64,000 nucleotides of DNA, from the NCBI RefSeq assembly GCF_002814095.1, contig NZ_CP021913.1, positions 4,098,501 to 4,162,500 on the forward strand, written 5' to 3'. Numbering within the stretch: position 1 is the stretch's first letter; the number at the start of each line of letters is the position of its first letter. This document shows positions 55,108-63,376 of the stretch, piece after piece. A model generated the notes under the pieces. That model saw nothing but the letters and a program-made list of their open reading frames with translations, was not told where the DNA came from and did no database searches. The position numbers and the translations under genes were made by a program. Source of the stretch: Sagittula sp. P11 (lineage in GTDB: Bacteria > Pseudomonadota > Alphaproteobacteria > Rhodobacterales > Rhodobacteraceae).

Positions 55108-55359
55108 ATGAACATCGACCAGATCGTCCGCATGATCGTCAACCAGGTGGTGCGGCAGTTCGTGAGCAGGGGCGTGAACGCCGGCATGGGCCGCGCCTTC
55201 GGGCAGGGGCGCGGCCGGAGCGGAGCCGACCGTGTGCGCGGCGACGGCATGGCGCACAGCTTCGATGACGAGGCGCGGCACGAGGACCGGCAGGCGCAGC
55301 GGGAGGCCCGTCAGGCGCGCCGTGCGGCCCGGCAGGCCCGGCGCGGCGACAATGGCTGA
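55108..55359 (+). CDS. Small basic protein of unknown function (83 aa)
   Basis: An 83-residue protein with a short hydrophobic N-terminal helix (IVRMIVNQVVRQFV) and a strongly basic C-terminal half, rich in Arg, Gln and Ala (QREARQARRAARQARR). No named family. It could bind nucleic acid or an acidic partner; this is a guess from charge only. GGAGA lies upstream of ATG 55108, 158 bases after scpB, and a strong bidirectional terminator follows, which supports it as a real gene. Confidence 0.6.
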   Translation: MNIDQIVRMIVNQVVRQFVSRGVNAGMGRAFGQGRGRSGADRVRGDGMAHSFDDEARHEDRQAQREARQARRAARQARRGDNG

Positions 55360-55430
55360 GGGCGTCTGCGCCAGGGGGTATTGACAGATCAGTGAGGGGC
55401 GCACCCTGAGGGGTTTTCCCTGAAACGAAA

Positions 55431-55456
55431 AAGGCCCTGCCGGGTGGCAGGGCCTT
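55431..55456. terminator. Bidirectional terminator between two convergent genes
   Basis: AAGGCCCTGCC (55431-55441), loop GGGT, GGCAGGGCCTT (55446-55456). An 11-pair stem with A's on the left and T's on the right, serving the small basic protein gene and the SH3 protein gene. Confidence 0.92.
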
Positions 55457-55484
55457 CCTTGTGTATGGCTTGTGTCTGGCCGTA

Positions 55485-56144
55485 TCAGCGCACGACGTAG
55501 ACGATGCGGCGGTTCTCCGGGTTCACGATGACCGGCGCGTCGTTGACGTAGGCGTAGGTGTAATCGGCTTCCGGCACGTCGTAGAGCGTCACGCCTTCCG
55601 GGATACCGGCGCCGACGACGACTTCACCGTTCAGGTAGACCGGCTCGACCGGGTTCTGCGACACGTAGGTGACGGTGGTCTCTTCCGGGGTGGCTGCGGC
55701 GCCACCTGCGGCACCCAGCACGACGCCAGCGGCGACGGCAGCGGGGCCACCGACCAGAAGCGCTGCTGTTGCGGCACCGAAGCCTGCGCCCGCGGTCGCG
55801 TTCACGGCCGTTTCAGCACCGTCCCTTTCCTCTTCGATGATCTGCACGTCCATCGCTTCGGTGTTCTGGTAGATCACCGTCGGTTCCGGCATGGTGGTGT
55901 TGATCAGGTAGGGGCTGTAGGCCCAGCCTTCGGCACCGTCGAAGGTCACCTTGCACCAGTCGGAGGCGGTGCAGCCGTCGACGGTGACCATCGCGTCCTG
56001 CGGCATCACGCTGACGACGCCGTACTGCGGGCCGGGGCCCTGACGCAGGTTCAGCTCGGTCGTGGTGGACGCTTCGAGCGCGAACAGCGGCGCTGCGGTC
56101 ACGGCGGTGAGGGCAATGGCGGAGACTGCGATTTTCTTGAACAT
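55485..56144 (-). CDS. Secreted SH3-domain protein with a DUF1236-like C-terminus
   Basis: A 219-residue exported protein. A signal peptide (KKIAVSAIALTAVTAAPLFA) is followed by a bacterial SH3 domain (about 27-85: LNLRQGPGPQYGVVSVMP, then GWAYSPYLI). A Gly/Ala-rich, glycine-zipper-like hydrophobic segment covers about 115-150. The C-terminal region ends NPENRRIVYVVR, resembling the DUF1236 ending. SH3 domains of this kind often bind cell-wall peptides. The hydrophobic middle may associate with a membrane. It starts at ATG 56144; a longer frame upstream lacks the signal. No functional partner is adjacent. Confidence 0.75.
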   Translation of the reverse strand: MFKKIAVSAIALTAVTAAPLFALEASTTTELNLRQGPGPQYGVVSVMPQDAMVTVDGCTASDWCKVTFDGAEGWAYSPYLINTTMPEPTVIYQNTEAMDVQIIEEERDGAETAVNATAGAGFGAATAALLVGGPAAVAAGVVLGAAGGAAATPEETTVTYVSQNPVEPVYLNGEVVVGAGIPEGVTLYDVPEADYTYAYVNDAPVIVNPENRRIVYVVR

Positions 56145-56325
56145 GGGATGCTCCCTTATCTTCGGTTCTGGGCACCGGACGGTGTGTCCGACCCTTGGAG
56201 CGACAACAGGGAGGGGCGCCAACCGGTTCCGGTGAAAGGGAAAAATCCGACGGTTGACGTTACGCCATCCGGCAAGGCGCCGCCAAGCCCCCTGCCGGAT
56301 GCGCGGAAAGGCGCAGGTTCCCGCG

Positions 56326-57405
56326 TCAGGCGGTCATGAAATGTTTCGAAAGTTTCAGGCCCTGGCCCTGGTAGTTCGAGGCGATGCCCTGACCGTAAAG
56401 CTGGGCGGGCACCTCGGACATGCGTTCGTAGACGAGACGGCCGACGGTCTGCCCGTGTTCGAGCACGAAGGGCGCCTCGTGGCAGCGCACCTCGAGCACG
56501 CCGCGTGCGCCCGCGCCGCCCGCCGGGGCATGCCCGAAGCCCGGGTCGAAGAAACCGGCGTAATGCACGCGGAACTCGCCCACCATGGCGAGGAAGGGGG
56601 CCATCTCGGCGGCGAAGCCCGGCGGGATGTGCACGGCCTCGCGGCTGACGAGGATGTAGAAGGCGCCGGGGTCGAGGATCAGCTGCTTGCGGTCGGAGCG
56701 CAGCCGGTCCCAGTAGTCGGCGGGATCGTAGTGGTTGAGCTTTGCCAGGTCGATCACCCCGGTGTGCGGGCGGGCGCGGTAGCCCACGATGCCCTGCGGC
56801 CCGGGTTCGAGATCGACGGAGAAGCCGAGGCCCGCGTCGATCACCGCCGGACCGCCCGCGACGAGGCCGACCTCTTCGTGCAGCGCCCTGAGCTGCGCGT
56901 CGGTGAGCACCGCCTGCCCGCGGCGGAAGCGGATCTGGTTCAGCGTCATGCCGGGGCGCACGAGGACGGAGAAGCTGCGCGGGCAGATCTCGGCCCAGAG
57001 CGGGCCGTCGTAGCCGGGGGCCACGCGGTCGAATTCCGTCCCGCCGTCGGTGATGACGCGGGTCAGCAGGTCGAGCCGGCCGGTGGAGCTTTTGGCGTTG
57101 GCGATGGCGGTGATGTCGTCGGGCAGGCTGAGCCGTTCCATCAGCGGCACGAGGTAGACGCAGCCCTTTTCCAGCACGGCGCCGGGGGAGAGGTCGATCT
57201 CATGCATTTCGAACTCTGAAATGCGGGAGGCCACCGTCTTGCCCTTGCCTGCGAGGAAGGAGGCGCGGACGCGGTAGGCGCGGGTTCCGAGCCGCAGGTC
57301 GAGGCTGGCAGGCTGCAACTGGCCAGGGGCGAAAGGTTCGTCCGCCGCAAGCGCGCCGGTGGAGATCAGGGTCTGGATCTGCTGGCTGGCCAGTACGCCG
57401 GTCAT
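56326..57405 (-). CDS. 2'-deoxycytidine 5'-triphosphate deaminase, long form
   Basis: The dCTP deaminase-type enzyme of alphaproteobacteria: deaminates dCTP to dUTP in the path to dTTP. At 359 residues it is about twice the size of the E. coli Dcd monomer and appears to be two Dcd/dUTPase-fold domains. LQPASLDLRLGTRAYR (30-45) is the first conserved block. ANAKSSTGRLDLLTRVITDGG (about 107-127, two blocks) is the active-site region. VGEFRVHYAGFFDPGFGH is the second-domain equivalent. I keep the gene symbol open because dcd is normally the short form. ATG 57405 is the start. tRNA-Pro lies upstream. Confidence 0.88.
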   Translation of the reverse strand: MTGVLASQQIQTLISTGALAADEPFAPGQLQPASLDLRLGTRAYRVRASFLAGKGKTVASRISEFEMHEIDLSPGAVLEKGCVYLVPLMERLSLPDDITAIANAKSSTGRLDLLTRVITDGGTEFDRVAPGYDGPLWAEICPRSFSVLVRPGMTLNQIRFRRGQAVLTDAQLRALHEEVGLVAGGPAVIDAGLGFSVDLEPGPQGIVGYRARPHTGVIDLAKLNHYDPADYWDRLRSDRKQLILDPGAFYILVSREAVHIPPGFAAEMAPFLAMVGEFRVHYAGFFDPGFGHAPAGGAGARGVLEVRCHEAPFVLEHGQTVGRLVYERMSEVPAQLYGQGIASNYQGQGLKLSKHFMTA

Positions 57406-57592
57406 GGATGCCTCCGTCTTGTCGGGGATCGTCTTAACAAGCCGCGGCGCGGAGGGGGAGGCGAAAAGCGACGCGGAGGCACGTGTGCCATTGTGCGGCG
57501 ATTGCGGATGTTCCGGGAGCGGCAGACACGGTGCGCCAAGCCACCGGACGCGCGGTGCGCGACGGCGTGAGGATGCTTGGCGGGGTGTGATT

Positions 57593-57669
57593 TGGTCGGG
57601 CTAGCAGGACTCGAACCTGCGACCTTCCGTCCCCCAGACGGACGCGCTACCAGGCTGCGCCATAGCCCG
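57593..57669 (-). tRNA. tRNA-Pro (anticodon GGG)
   Basis: On the minus strand: acceptor CGGGCTA pairs with TAGCCCG, D-arm with CAGCCTGGTAGCGC, anticodon arm TCCGT-CTGGGGG-ACGGA giving anticodon GGG, T-arm GCAGGTTCGAATCCTGC. Discriminator A is followed by an encoded CCA (57593-57595). It reads CCC codons, which are common in this G+C-rich genome. All arms close fully. Confidence 0.95.
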
Positions 57670-57750
57670 ACTTGTCCGGCCTAATTACCGTTTTCTGCGG
57701 CAAGGGCAACCCCCCGCCGCAGCAATTTTCGGGGTTTTCAGAGAGGCCGT

Positions 57751-58944
57751 TCAGGCGTCGTCGGGGGCGGCGCCGTTCAGACGGTCGAGCCGTTGTTGCA
57801 GCGCCGGCATCTGGGCTGCGATGGCCTGCGCCTGTTCGGGCGAAAGCGTCCTGAGCGCCGCGGCGCGGGCCAGCAGGCCGGGCCCGGCGGTCGGGGGACC
57901 TGCGTCCTCGGGCTGGCCGAAGTCGGGCAGGTTGAGGGCGTTCGCGGCACGCGCGGGCGCCTCCGGCACGGCGATGTCCGGCACCGGGGCGGCGTCTGTA
58001 TCGGTATCGGGCGCGGCGAGGTCGTCGTCTGCCTCTGCCACGTTGCTGTCCGTGGCGTCCTCCATGACATCCGCCGCTTCGGGGGCGGTGTCGAAGGGGT
58101 CTTCGTCCGGTGTGGTCAGGTCGGGTTCGGTTCCCGTTGCCATGTCGTCGGGCGAGGGGATGCCCGCGTCCTGCGGCAGGTCGAAGGCGAATGCGGTCTG
58201 CAGCGTGTCCTCTGCCGGGCGGGCCATCTCGTCGTCCTCCGTCACCGATTCTCCCGCATTCGTTGCGGTCACTTCGGTGTGCTCTCCCGCAGCGTCACTT
58301 GGCAAGGGCGCGGCGGAGGGCAGGGGCGCGGGCTGTGGCGCGAGGGAAACGGCGCTGTCCTCTGCCGCGGGCGCAGGTTCGGGCGCGGGCGGGGCGAGGG
58401 TGTCGTCTGACGTTTCGAACGGGGCGAGCGGTGGCAGGGAGGGCAGATCGTCGTCGGATTCGCCAACCTCCGGTTCGTCCTCCGGGGGCATCGCCGCCAT
58501 CTGGTCGGGTTCCACCGGCGCCGGTTCGGGCGTGTCCTGAACGGCGGCCTGCGGTGCTTCCTGCTGAGGGTCCGCGGTCCGGCCGGGGAAGGCCACGATG
58601 CCGTCGTCGGTCTGTTCGACCTCGGCGTAGGGCGCGTCCTCGATCAGTTCGGCGTCGGTGTCGTCGTCACCCACCTGAGGCGACAGGCCCGAGACATAGC
58701 GCACGCCCTGTTCGCGCAGAACCTTCTGGACGCCCTTGATGGTCAGCCCGTCCTCGTGCAGCAATTTCTTGATTCCGCCCAGCAATTCCATGTCGGCAGG
58801 GCGATAGTACCGACGCCCGCCTGCGCGTTTCACCGGTTTGACCTGGGTGAACTTGCTCTCCCAGAACCGCAGAACATGCGCAGGGGTCTCGAGCCACTCG
58901 GATACTTCCGAGATGGTGCGGAAGGCGTCAGGCGACTTGGACAT
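57751..58944 (-). CDS. MerR family transcriptional regulator with long acidic tail
   Basis: The N-terminal 85 residues are a MerR-type winged helix ([20 protein letters not shown], then [16 protein letters not shown] and the [12 protein letters not shown] coil). The remaining 310 residues are low-complexity, rich in Asp, Glu, Pro and Ala, ending in a helix ([20 protein letters not shown]). Ordinary MerR proteins have 110-160 residues, so the tail is the notable part; it may be disordered. No metal-binding cysteines are visible. It lies 12 bases after ihfA on the same strand, a conserved pair in alphaproteobacteria. Confidence 0.88.
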   Translation of the reverse strand: MSKSPDAFRTISEVSEWLETPAHVLRFWESKFTQVKPVKRAGGRRYYRPADMELLGGIKKLLHEDGLTIKGVQKVLREQGVRYVSGLSPQVGDDDTDAELIEDAPYAEVEQTDDGIVAFPGRTADPQQEAPQAAVQDTPEPAPVEPDQMAAMPPEDEPEVGESDDDLPSLPPLAPFETSDDTLAPPAPEPAPAAEDSAVSLAPQPAPLPSAAPLPSDAAGEHTEVTATNAGESVTEDDEMARPAEDTLQTAFAFDLPQDAGIPSPDDMATGTEPDLTTPDEDPFDTAPEAADVMEDATDSNVAEADDDLAAPDTDTDAAPVPDIAVPEAPARAANALNLPDFGQPEDAGPPTAGPGLLARAAALRTLSPEQAQAIAAQMPALQQRLDRLNGAAPDDA

Positions 58945-58956
58945 CTGTTACGCGCC

Positions 58957-59259
58957 TCAGCGCTTGTTGCCCGCGGCCACGCGGTCTTTCATCAGGTGCG
59001 AGGGCCGGAAAGTCAGCACGCGGCGCGGCTGGATCGGCACTTCTTCACCTGTCTTGGGGTTGCGCCCCACACGCGCGGCCTTCTCGCGCACGGAAAACGT
59101 GCCGAAGGACGAAATCTTGACCTGCTCACCTTCGACGAGCGCGTCGGACATGTGTTGAAGCACCGCTTCGACCAGTTCCGCGCTTTCATTCCGCGACAAA
59201 CCAACCTCGCGAAACACGGCTTCGCTCAGGTCCATACGCGTCAGGGTTTTTTCCCCCAT
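58957..59259 (-). CDS. ihfA: Integration host factor subunit alpha
   Basis: IHF alpha, half of the DNA-bending heterodimer used in recombination, replication and promoter architecture. The 100-residue HU-fold protein has the family's [18 protein letters not shown] helix and [16 protein letters not shown], then [19 protein letters not shown], in which RNPKTGEEV includes the Pro that inserts between bases. A slightly longer N-terminus than in enteric IhfA is normal here. The merR gene follows after 12 bases. ATG 59259 is the start. Confidence 0.93.
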   Translation of the reverse strand: MGEKTLTRMDLSEAVFREVGLSRNESAELVEAVLQHMSDALVEGEQVKISSFGTFSVREKAARVGRNPKTGEEVPIQPRRVLTFRPSHLMKDRVAAGNKR

Positions 59260-59596
59260 ACTCCATCCCTCCGCTGTCCTGTCGCAGCTTATGCCCGTGC
59301 CAAATCACAAGTCAATATCAATGGCTTGGAGAGGGGATTTTAGGTGTCATGCCAAGAGGCAGCGTTAACTTTTCGGGCAGGCTGGAAAAAGCGCCCGGCG
59401 GCGTGCGGCCTTGTACTGCCGGGCCATGATCCCCGTAAGGAGCGGCTGCTTTGCGATCCCGAAGCCTCGGCGGTTGACCGCCCATCGGACGGTTGCAACG
59501 GCGGCGGGAGCGCCCTTCGCAGGTGGGACGATAGCAAGCCGGTGATGCGGCGGCAACGACGCCGCGGCGATCAGCGGGTGATTTCGGTCCGGTGGA
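59260..59596. other. Gene-free interval between ihfA and fabH
   Basis: No coding frame here looks real. Both neighbours are on the minus strand: fabH ends at 59597 and ihfA begins at 59259. The left part (59283-59340) is A+T-rich and may hold the ihfA promoter. The middle holds the hairpin annotated at 59386-59424. The right part is plain G+C-rich sequence. Confidence 0.6.
59386..59424 (-). terminator. Candidate terminator of the plsX-fabH operon
   Basis: GCCGGGC (59418-59424) pairs with GCCCGGC (59393-59399), with an 18-base loop, followed on the minus strand by GCGCTTTTT. The stem is only 7 pairs and the loop is long, and it lies about 170 bases after the fabH stop. Confidence 0.5.
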
Positions 59597-60598
59597 TTAC
59601 CAGCGCAGCACGACCGCGCCCCAGGCGAGGCCGCCGCCGATGGCCTCTGTCACCACGACATCGCCCTCGGCGATCTGGCCGCGGGCCCGGCCCACGGAAA
59701 GCGCCAGCGGGATCGACGCGGCGGAGGTGTTGCCGTGGTCCTGCACAGTGACGACCACACGCTCCATCGGCAGGCCCAGCTTCTTGGCGGTGCCGGAGAT
59801 GATGCGGATGTTGGCCTGATGGGGCACGACCCAGTCGACTTCGGACGAGGCCATGCCGATCTTGTCCATCGCGGTGTTCGCGGTGGAGGCCAGCTTTTCC
59901 ACCGCGTGCCGGAAGACTTCCTTGCCCGCCATGCGCAGGTGGCCCGTGGAGTTCGTGGCCACGCCGCCGTCGACGTAGAGGATGTCGCGGAACCGCCCGT
60001 CGGAGTTCAGGTCGCAGGACAGGATGCCCCGGTCGGCGTTGGTGCCTTCGCCTTCGCGCGCTTCGAGAATCAGCGCACCCGCGCCGTCGCCGAAAAGCAC
60101 GCAGGTGGAGCGGTCGGTCCAGTCCATGATCCGGCTGAACGTCTCGGCCCCGATGACCAGCACGCGTTCTGCCTGGCCAGAGGTGATGAGTGCGTTGGCG
60201 TTGGCCAGCGCATAGATGAAGCCCGCGCAGACCGCCTGCACGTCGAAGGCAAAGCCCTTCGTCATGCCCAGTTCCGCCTGCACCATGGTGGCGGCGGAGG
60301 GGAAGGTCAGGTCGGCGGTGGAGGTCGCAAGGACGATGGCGTCGATGTCGTCGGCGGTGATGCCCGCGTCGGTCAGGGCGACACGGGCGGCGCGCGTGGC
60401 GAGGTCCGAGGTCGTCTGGCCGGGGGCCGCGATGTGACGGCGTTCGATGCCGGAGCGCGCCCGGATCCATTCGTCGGAGGTTTCGAGAACGATCGGTTCG
60501 GGGGTCAGCCCTGTCAGCCCGGTCTCGAATTCGGAGTTCTCCACGATTCGATCGGGAAGGTAGTGTCCGACCCCGATAACGGTCGCGCGTCGTGTCAT
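59597..60598 (-). CDS. fabH: 3-oxoacyl-ACP synthase III
   Basis: FabH starts fatty acid synthesis by condensing acetyl-CoA with malonyl-ACP. The 333-residue enzyme has the complete triad: Cys in FDVQAVCAGFIYAL (about residue 122), His in VPHQANIRII and Asn in DHGNTSAAS. GDGAGALIL and the C-terminal GGGLAWGAVVLRW complete the fold. The start is ATG 60598, one base after the plsX stop, so the two are co-translated. This is the classic rpmF-plsX-fabH order. Confidence 0.96.
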   Translation of the reverse strand: MTRRATVIGVGHYLPDRIVENSEFETGLTGLTPEPIVLETSDEWIRARSGIERRHIAAPGQTTSDLATRAARVALTDAGITADDIDAIVLATSTADLTFPSAATMVQAELGMTKGFAFDVQAVCAGFIYALANANALITSGQAERVLVIGAETFSRIMDWTDRSTCVLFGDGAGALILEAREGEGTNADRGILSCDLNSDGRFRDILYVDGGVATNSTGHLRMAGKEVFRHAVEKLASTANTAMDKIGMASSEVDWVVPHQANIRIISGTAKKLGLPMERVVVTVQDHGNTSAASIPLALSVGRARGQIAEGDVVVTEAIGGGLAWGAVVLRW

Positions 60599-60599
60599 T

Positions 60600-61730
60600 T
60601 CAGTTGATGTCCTTCTGCCCGGGCGCATCCTGCGACGCAGCGTCGCCAGACGCAACACCCGGCGGGTCGGTTTCATCGAGCACTGTGGCCACGCGGGCGG
60701 CGAGCCGCTCCCCGAAACCGGTTTCGGCCAGCTGGAACGCCAGCTTGACGGCGGCGGAGATGCCGGTGGCATCCGCCGAGCCGTGCGATTTGACCACCGT
60801 GCCGTTCAGCCCGAGAAAGACGCCGCCGTTCACCCGCCGCGGGTCGATGCGCTTCTTGAGGCGGCTGAGCGAGGTCAGCGCCAGAAGCGATGCGATGCGG
60901 GAGAGGGGGGAATAGGCGAAGGCCTCCTTCAGGAGGTCGCCGATCAGCGAGGCGGTGCCTTCGCCGGTCTTCAGCGCCACGTTGCCGGTGAAGCCGTCGG
61001 TGACGATCACGTCGCAGCGGCGGCCCGGGATGTCGCCGCCCTCGACGAAACCCACGAAGTCGTAGCTGCCGCTGTCGGCGCTGGCGCGGATCAGGTCGTG
61101 GGCTTCCTTCAGTTCGGCGCGGCCCTTGTGCTCTTCGGTGCCGACGTTCAGCAGGCCGATGCGGGGGCGTTCGAGGTGCAGGCCGTTGCGGGCGTAAGAG
61201 GCGCCCATCAGCGCGTATTGCAGCAGGTCCTGCGCGTCGGCGCGGATGTCCGCGCCCACGTCGAGCATCACGTTGAAGCCCTGCGGATTGCGCGAGGGCC
61301 AGAGGATCGCGATGGCGGGACGGTTCACACCCGGCAGCTTACGCAGGCGGATCATCGACAGCGCCATCAGCGCGCCGGTGTTCCCGCAGGAGACCGCCAC
61401 GGTCGCATCGCCGTCGCGCACCGATTCGAGCGCGGACCACATGGACGTGCCCTTGCCATGGCGCATGACCTGGCTGGGCTTGTCGTCCATGCTGACCACG
61501 CCCTCGGCGTTCTTCAGCGTGACGCGTTCGGGCAGGCCCTTCTTCTTGGCGACGAGCTTTTCAAGCTCCGCCTCGGGGCCGTGCAGGATAAAGTGGATCT
61601 GTGGATTCTTGATCGCAGACGCGGCAATGCCGGCGACTACTGCCGCCGGTCCCCGGTCTCCGCCCATGGCGTCCACTGAAATCACGACGCGGTCCGCGCC
61701 CGTGGCCTTCCTGTCGTTCCGAGAGGTCAT
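60600..61730 (-). CDS. plsX: Phosphate acyltransferase PlsX
   Basis: PlsX makes acyl-phosphate from acyl-ACP, the donor for the first acylation of glycerol-3-phosphate. The 376-residue protein begins VVISVDAMGGDRGPAAVVAG (15-34), followed by SVVSMDDKP-like ASP block GVVSMDDKPSQVMRHGKGTS, then SCGNTGALMALSMI and DGFTGNVALKTGEG: all expected. It is slightly longer than average because of a Ser/Asp/Pro-rich tail. ATG 61730 is the start. It lies 25 bases after rpmF. Confidence 0.95.
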   Translation of the reverse strand: MTSRNDRKATGADRVVISVDAMGGDRGPAAVVAGIAASAIKNPQIHFILHGPEAELEKLVAKKKGLPERVTLKNAEGVVSMDDKPSQVMRHGKGTSMWSALESVRDGDATVAVSCGNTGALMALSMIRLRKLPGVNRPAIAILWPSRNPQGFNVMLDVGADIRADAQDLLQYALMGASYARNGLHLERPRIGLLNVGTEEHKGRAELKEAHDLIRASADSGSYDFVGFVEGGDIPGRRCDVIVTDGFTGNVALKTGEGTASLIGDLLKEAFAYSPLSRIASLLALTSLSRLKKRIDPRRVNGGVFLGLNGTVVKSHGSADATGISAAVKLAFQLAETGFGERLAARVATVLDETDPPGVASGDAASQDAPGQKDIN

Positions 61731-61755
61731 GCCGCGGAGCCCCGCCGTGCAGCAA

Positions 61756-61962
61756 TCAAGCTGCGTCTTCGTCCAGGTCGATCTCGTCTGCCTGCGCGAT
61801 CACTTCCCGTTCCGCGTAGTGGCCGCAGGACGGGCAGACGTGGTGCGGGCGCTTCAGCTCGCCGCAGTTGTCGCACTCGTTCGGGTTCGCGGCGGTCAGC
61901 GCATCGTGCGCGCGGCGGTTGTTGCGGCGCGACTTCGAAACCTTGTTCTGTTGGACAGCCAT
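61756..61962 (-). CDS. rpmF: 50S ribosomal protein L32
   Basis: Ribosomal protein L32 (bL32). The 68-residue protein has [20 protein letters not shown] at the start (basic, RNA-binding) and a zinc ribbon with CDNC (about 30-33) and CPSC (43-46). It is the cysteine-containing form. The acidic C-terminal extension ([10 protein letters not shown]) is common in alphaproteobacteria. It lies between yceD and plsX, the usual order. Confidence 0.96.
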   Translation of the reverse strand: MAVQQNKVSKSRRNNRRAHDALTAANPNECDNCGELKRPHHVCPSCGHYAEREVIAQADEIDLDEDAA

Positions 61963-62151
61963 GTCTCAACCTTTCTCGAAGGGCAGGGATCTGCCTGCCG
62001 TGTGTCTCTTTGTGGTGGCGTCGCAGGGGGGTGGTTTCACCCCCGGTACGGCCCCGGTTCCTGGTCCTGATATGGCCCTGGTCAACTGGGTGCCTGCCAT
62101 GCTCATGAGCGCGCGAAAATACGCAGGATCGCCCGAATGGCAAGCAGATTC

Positions 62152-62730
62152 TCAGCCTTCCCCGCCCGCATCGTCCATTTTTTTCTTCAGGTCGGCCAGA
62201 CCGGCGAAAGGCCGAACATCGTCGTCGGTGATCGGCGTCACGCCGGGTTCGGCGAACTGGGCCTCGCCCAGCTCCACCCCTTCCTTGCGCGGATAGGGCG
62301 GGAGGGCAAGGGCAAGTTCCTCCTGCATGACGGAGGAGAGGTCGATCACCTCGCCCAGCGGTTCGAGGCTGTCGTCCTCCGGCACCTCGGTTTCGGAGCC
62401 GGCCTCGGGTTCCTCCAGCCAGCGGGCGGGCACGAAGCGGCGCAGCACGGTGGTGTCGATGCGGGTGGTCACCGGGTCGAGCGTGACGATGCAGGACTGC
62501 ACGACGGTGGCGCCCAGCTTGGCCTCGAGCTGCCAGCCCTCCTTGCCGCGGGGCGTGAGGACGCCTTCGAAGCGCAGCTTGCGCACCGCCTGGATCCCCA
62601 GCGAGGTGGCGAGATCGGCGCGTGCCTCGGCGTCGGGTTCCAGAAGGAAGGGCGATTCACCGGACTGGCGCAGTTCCGTCACCCGAAGGCGCGTCCGGTC
62701 GGTGGGGCGGCGTGGGGCGGGTTGCGTCAT
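62152..62730 (-). CDS. YceD/DUF177 family protein
   Basis: A 192-residue DUF177 protein. The conserved region includes LEAKLGATVVQSCIVTLDPV near 65-84, whose Cys is kept in the family, and LDPVTTRIDTTVLRRF. The C-terminal segment EVIDLSSVMQEELALALPPYP is the other typical block. YceD homologues sit next to rpmF across bacteria. In some a role in rRNA maturation has been proposed, so a ribosome-assembly role is likely but not shown here. The gap of 189 bases to rpmF leaves room for a separate promoter. Confidence 0.85.
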   Translation of the reverse strand: MTQPAPRRPTDRTRLRVTELRQSGESPFLLEPDAEARADLATSLGIQAVRKLRFEGVLTPRGKEGWQLEAKLGATVVQSCIVTLDPVTTRIDTTVLRRFVPARWLEEPEAGSETEVPEDDSLEPLGEVIDLSSVMQEELALALPPYPRKEGVELGEAQFAEPGVTPITDDDVRPFAGLADLKKKMDDAGGEG

Positions 62731-62820
62731 GACGACAGGCTTTCCTGACCTTGCTTGGGGGGGTAAACTTGTCTAATCGGGATAAGAGTCTGCGGACGTC
62801 AATACAAGAGGGGCCGGAAC

Positions 62821-63279
62821 ATGTACGGCATCGGGACATCGCTGAAGTGGGCCGTTCTGGCGATTGCGCTGGTTGGCGCGGCCGGCTGCGAGACACGGTA
62901 TCGCAACCACGGCTACGTGCCTTCGGAAGAGGTGCTCCAGCAGATCGTGCCCGGCGTGGACACCCGCGCGACGGTCGAGGACGTGGTCGGCGTGCCCAAT
63001 GCCTCGGGCGTGCTGAACGACTCCGGGTTCTATTATATCCAGTCGGAAGTGAAGCATTTCGCCTGGCAGCGCCCCACGGTGACGGAGCGCGAGATCGTCG
63101 CGATCACCTTCGACCAGGCGGGCGTGGTCGACAACATCGTGACCTACGGGCTGGAGGACGGCCGCGTGGTGCCGCTGACCAAGCGCGTGACACAGACGTC
63201 CGATGGCGACATCAGCTTCATCCGCAAGCTCTTTGGCAACATCGGCGGGATCAACCTGGGTGACGTGCTGGGCGGGTGA
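62821..63279 (+). CDS. bamE: Outer-membrane protein assembly factor BamE
   Basis: BamE (SmpA/OmlA) is a lipoprotein of the BAM complex that works with BamA and BamD. The 152-residue protein has a lipobox (VGAAGC, Cys23), then the family block EVLQQIVPGVDTRATVEDVVGVP (two blocks) typical of the alpha-alpha-beta-beta-beta domain. The C-terminal region is longer than in E. coli BamE. It is divergent from yceD. Confidence 0.85.
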   Translation: MYGIGTSLKWAVLAIALVGAAGCETRYRNHGYVPSEEVLQQIVPGVDTRATVEDVVGVPNASGVLNDSGFYYIQSEVKHFAWQRPTVTEREIVAITFDQAGVVDNIVTYGLEDGRVVPLTKRVTQTSDGDISFIRKLFGNIGGINLGDVLGG

Positions 63280-63312
63280 TCCGGACCGCCGGGAGACCGG
63301 CGGCACGCACCC

Positions 63313-63319
63313 CTGTCAT
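63313..63319 (+). promoter_or_regulatory. Pho-box-like half-site upstream of olsB
   Basis: CTGTCAT, the exact half-site of the alphaproteobacterial Pho box, 57 bases before the olsB start. The second half (CCGCCTT four bases later) matches only 4 of 7, so this is a weak candidate. Confidence 0.3.
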
Positions 63320-63376
63320 GACGCCGCCTTGCCCCGTGACCGCGGGGCGGCGGGCGGTCATGCCGAAGAACGCCCC

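Noticed and set aside
59365-59556. 63-codon minus-strand frame between fabH and ihfA
   Set aside because: No ribosome-binding site, no recognisable features, Arg/Ala-rich shadow-like composition, and it spans a terminator-like hairpin.
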